From: an uncultured Peptococcaceae bacterium
Lineage (GTDB): Bacteria; Bacillota; Limnochordia; Darwinibacteriales; Darwinibacteriaceae
Direction of reading: 5' to 3'
NCBI GenBank assembly: GCA_937988745.1
Contig: CALKAR010000123.1
Span: 1-5,726, forward strand
Length of the DNA stretch: 5,726 bases
The notes below the pieces were generated by a model. The model did no database searches. It worked only from the letters and a program-made list of their open reading frames with translations, and was not told where the DNA came from. Position numbers and translations under genes: made by a program. Numbering within the stretch: position 1 is the stretch's first letter; each line of letters opens with the position of its first letter. This document shows, piece after piece, positions 5,680 through 5,726 of this stretch.

Positions 5680-5708
5680 AGCATATCAGATTCCTGCATT
5701 GGTGTCAC
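5680..5708 (-). promoter_or_regulatory. Promoter of the wrbA gene
   Basis: On the minus strand the -35 GTGACA (5708-5703, five of six consensus bases) is followed after exactly 17 bases by the -10 TATGCT (5685-5680). An extended TGa lies immediately before the -10. The predicted start near 5673 gives a leader of about 37 bases to the ATG at 5636. Confidence 0.7.
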
Positions 5709-5711
5709 CAA
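5699..5711. promoter_or_regulatory. Second palindrome, covering the wrbA -35 element
   Basis: TTGGTG-T-CACCAA is a perfect 6-bp inverted repeat around one central base. It completely covers the predicted -35 hexamer (5708-5703). A protein bound here would compete with RNA polymerase. Its sequence differs from the palindrome at 5652-5668, so either two regulators act or only one site is real. Confidence 0.45.
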
Positions 5712-5726
5712 ATATTTCCTCACTCG

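Noticed and set aside
5637..5723. 29-residue N-terminal extension of the WrbA protein, from an upstream start at 5723
   Set aside because: The stretch has no WrbA similarity, no ribosome site at its start, and contains the predicted promoter and palindromes. The ATG at 5636 has GGAGG at 7 bases and begins the flavodoxin fold.

Overview
The window reads as ordinary chromosomal DNA of a low-to-mid GC Gram-positive bacterium (Bacillota, probably anaerobic and Clostridia-like; this is inference). The signs are near-consensus AGGAGG ribosome sites at good spacing before most genes, stem-loop plus T-run terminators, and gene families common in that group: a stand-alone AlaX-L tRNA editing protein, an iron-type alcohol dehydrogenase, a GlmU-like left-handed beta-helix protein, and a WrbA-type flavoprotein. 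I see no transposase, integrase, tRNA, rRNA, CRISPR array or phage gene. Base and codon use look even across the window.

Layout. On the minus strand at the left, an iron-containing alcohol dehydrogenase (576-1790) is followed after 60 bases by a small four-helix membrane protein (78-515), and the unit ends in a strong terminator (50-77). A divergent intergenic region (1791-1945) separates it from a plus-strand pair: an AlaX-L Ser/Gly-tRNA(Ala) editing protein (1946-3118), then 39 bases later a membrane-anchored HD-GYP protein predicted to degrade cyclic di-GMP (3158-4171). A hairpin with T-runs on both sides (4191-4220) ends this pair and the converging gene. That gene, minus strand 4254-4913, is a GlmU-type beta-helix acyltransferase-like protein without a nucleotidyltransferase domain. 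Upstream of it on the minus strand is a WrbA-family NAD(P)H:quinone oxidoreductase (5025-5636), with its own terminator and a well-formed promoter flanked by two palindromes.

Functional picture. The genes do not form one pathway. They are separate housekeeping or stress functions: fermentative carbonyl/alcohol redox, translation quality control, second-messenger turnover, sugar-nucleotide or envelope acyl transfer, and quinone detoxification. Each transcription unit is compact, with promoter and terminator parts packed closely together.

The most interesting points are regulatory. They are a hairpin that buries the ribosome site of the small membrane protein, two different palindromes around the wrbA promoter, and a probable TTG start for the AlaX gene that is dictated by its Shine-Dalgarno position. 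I found no convincing new multi-gene system here.
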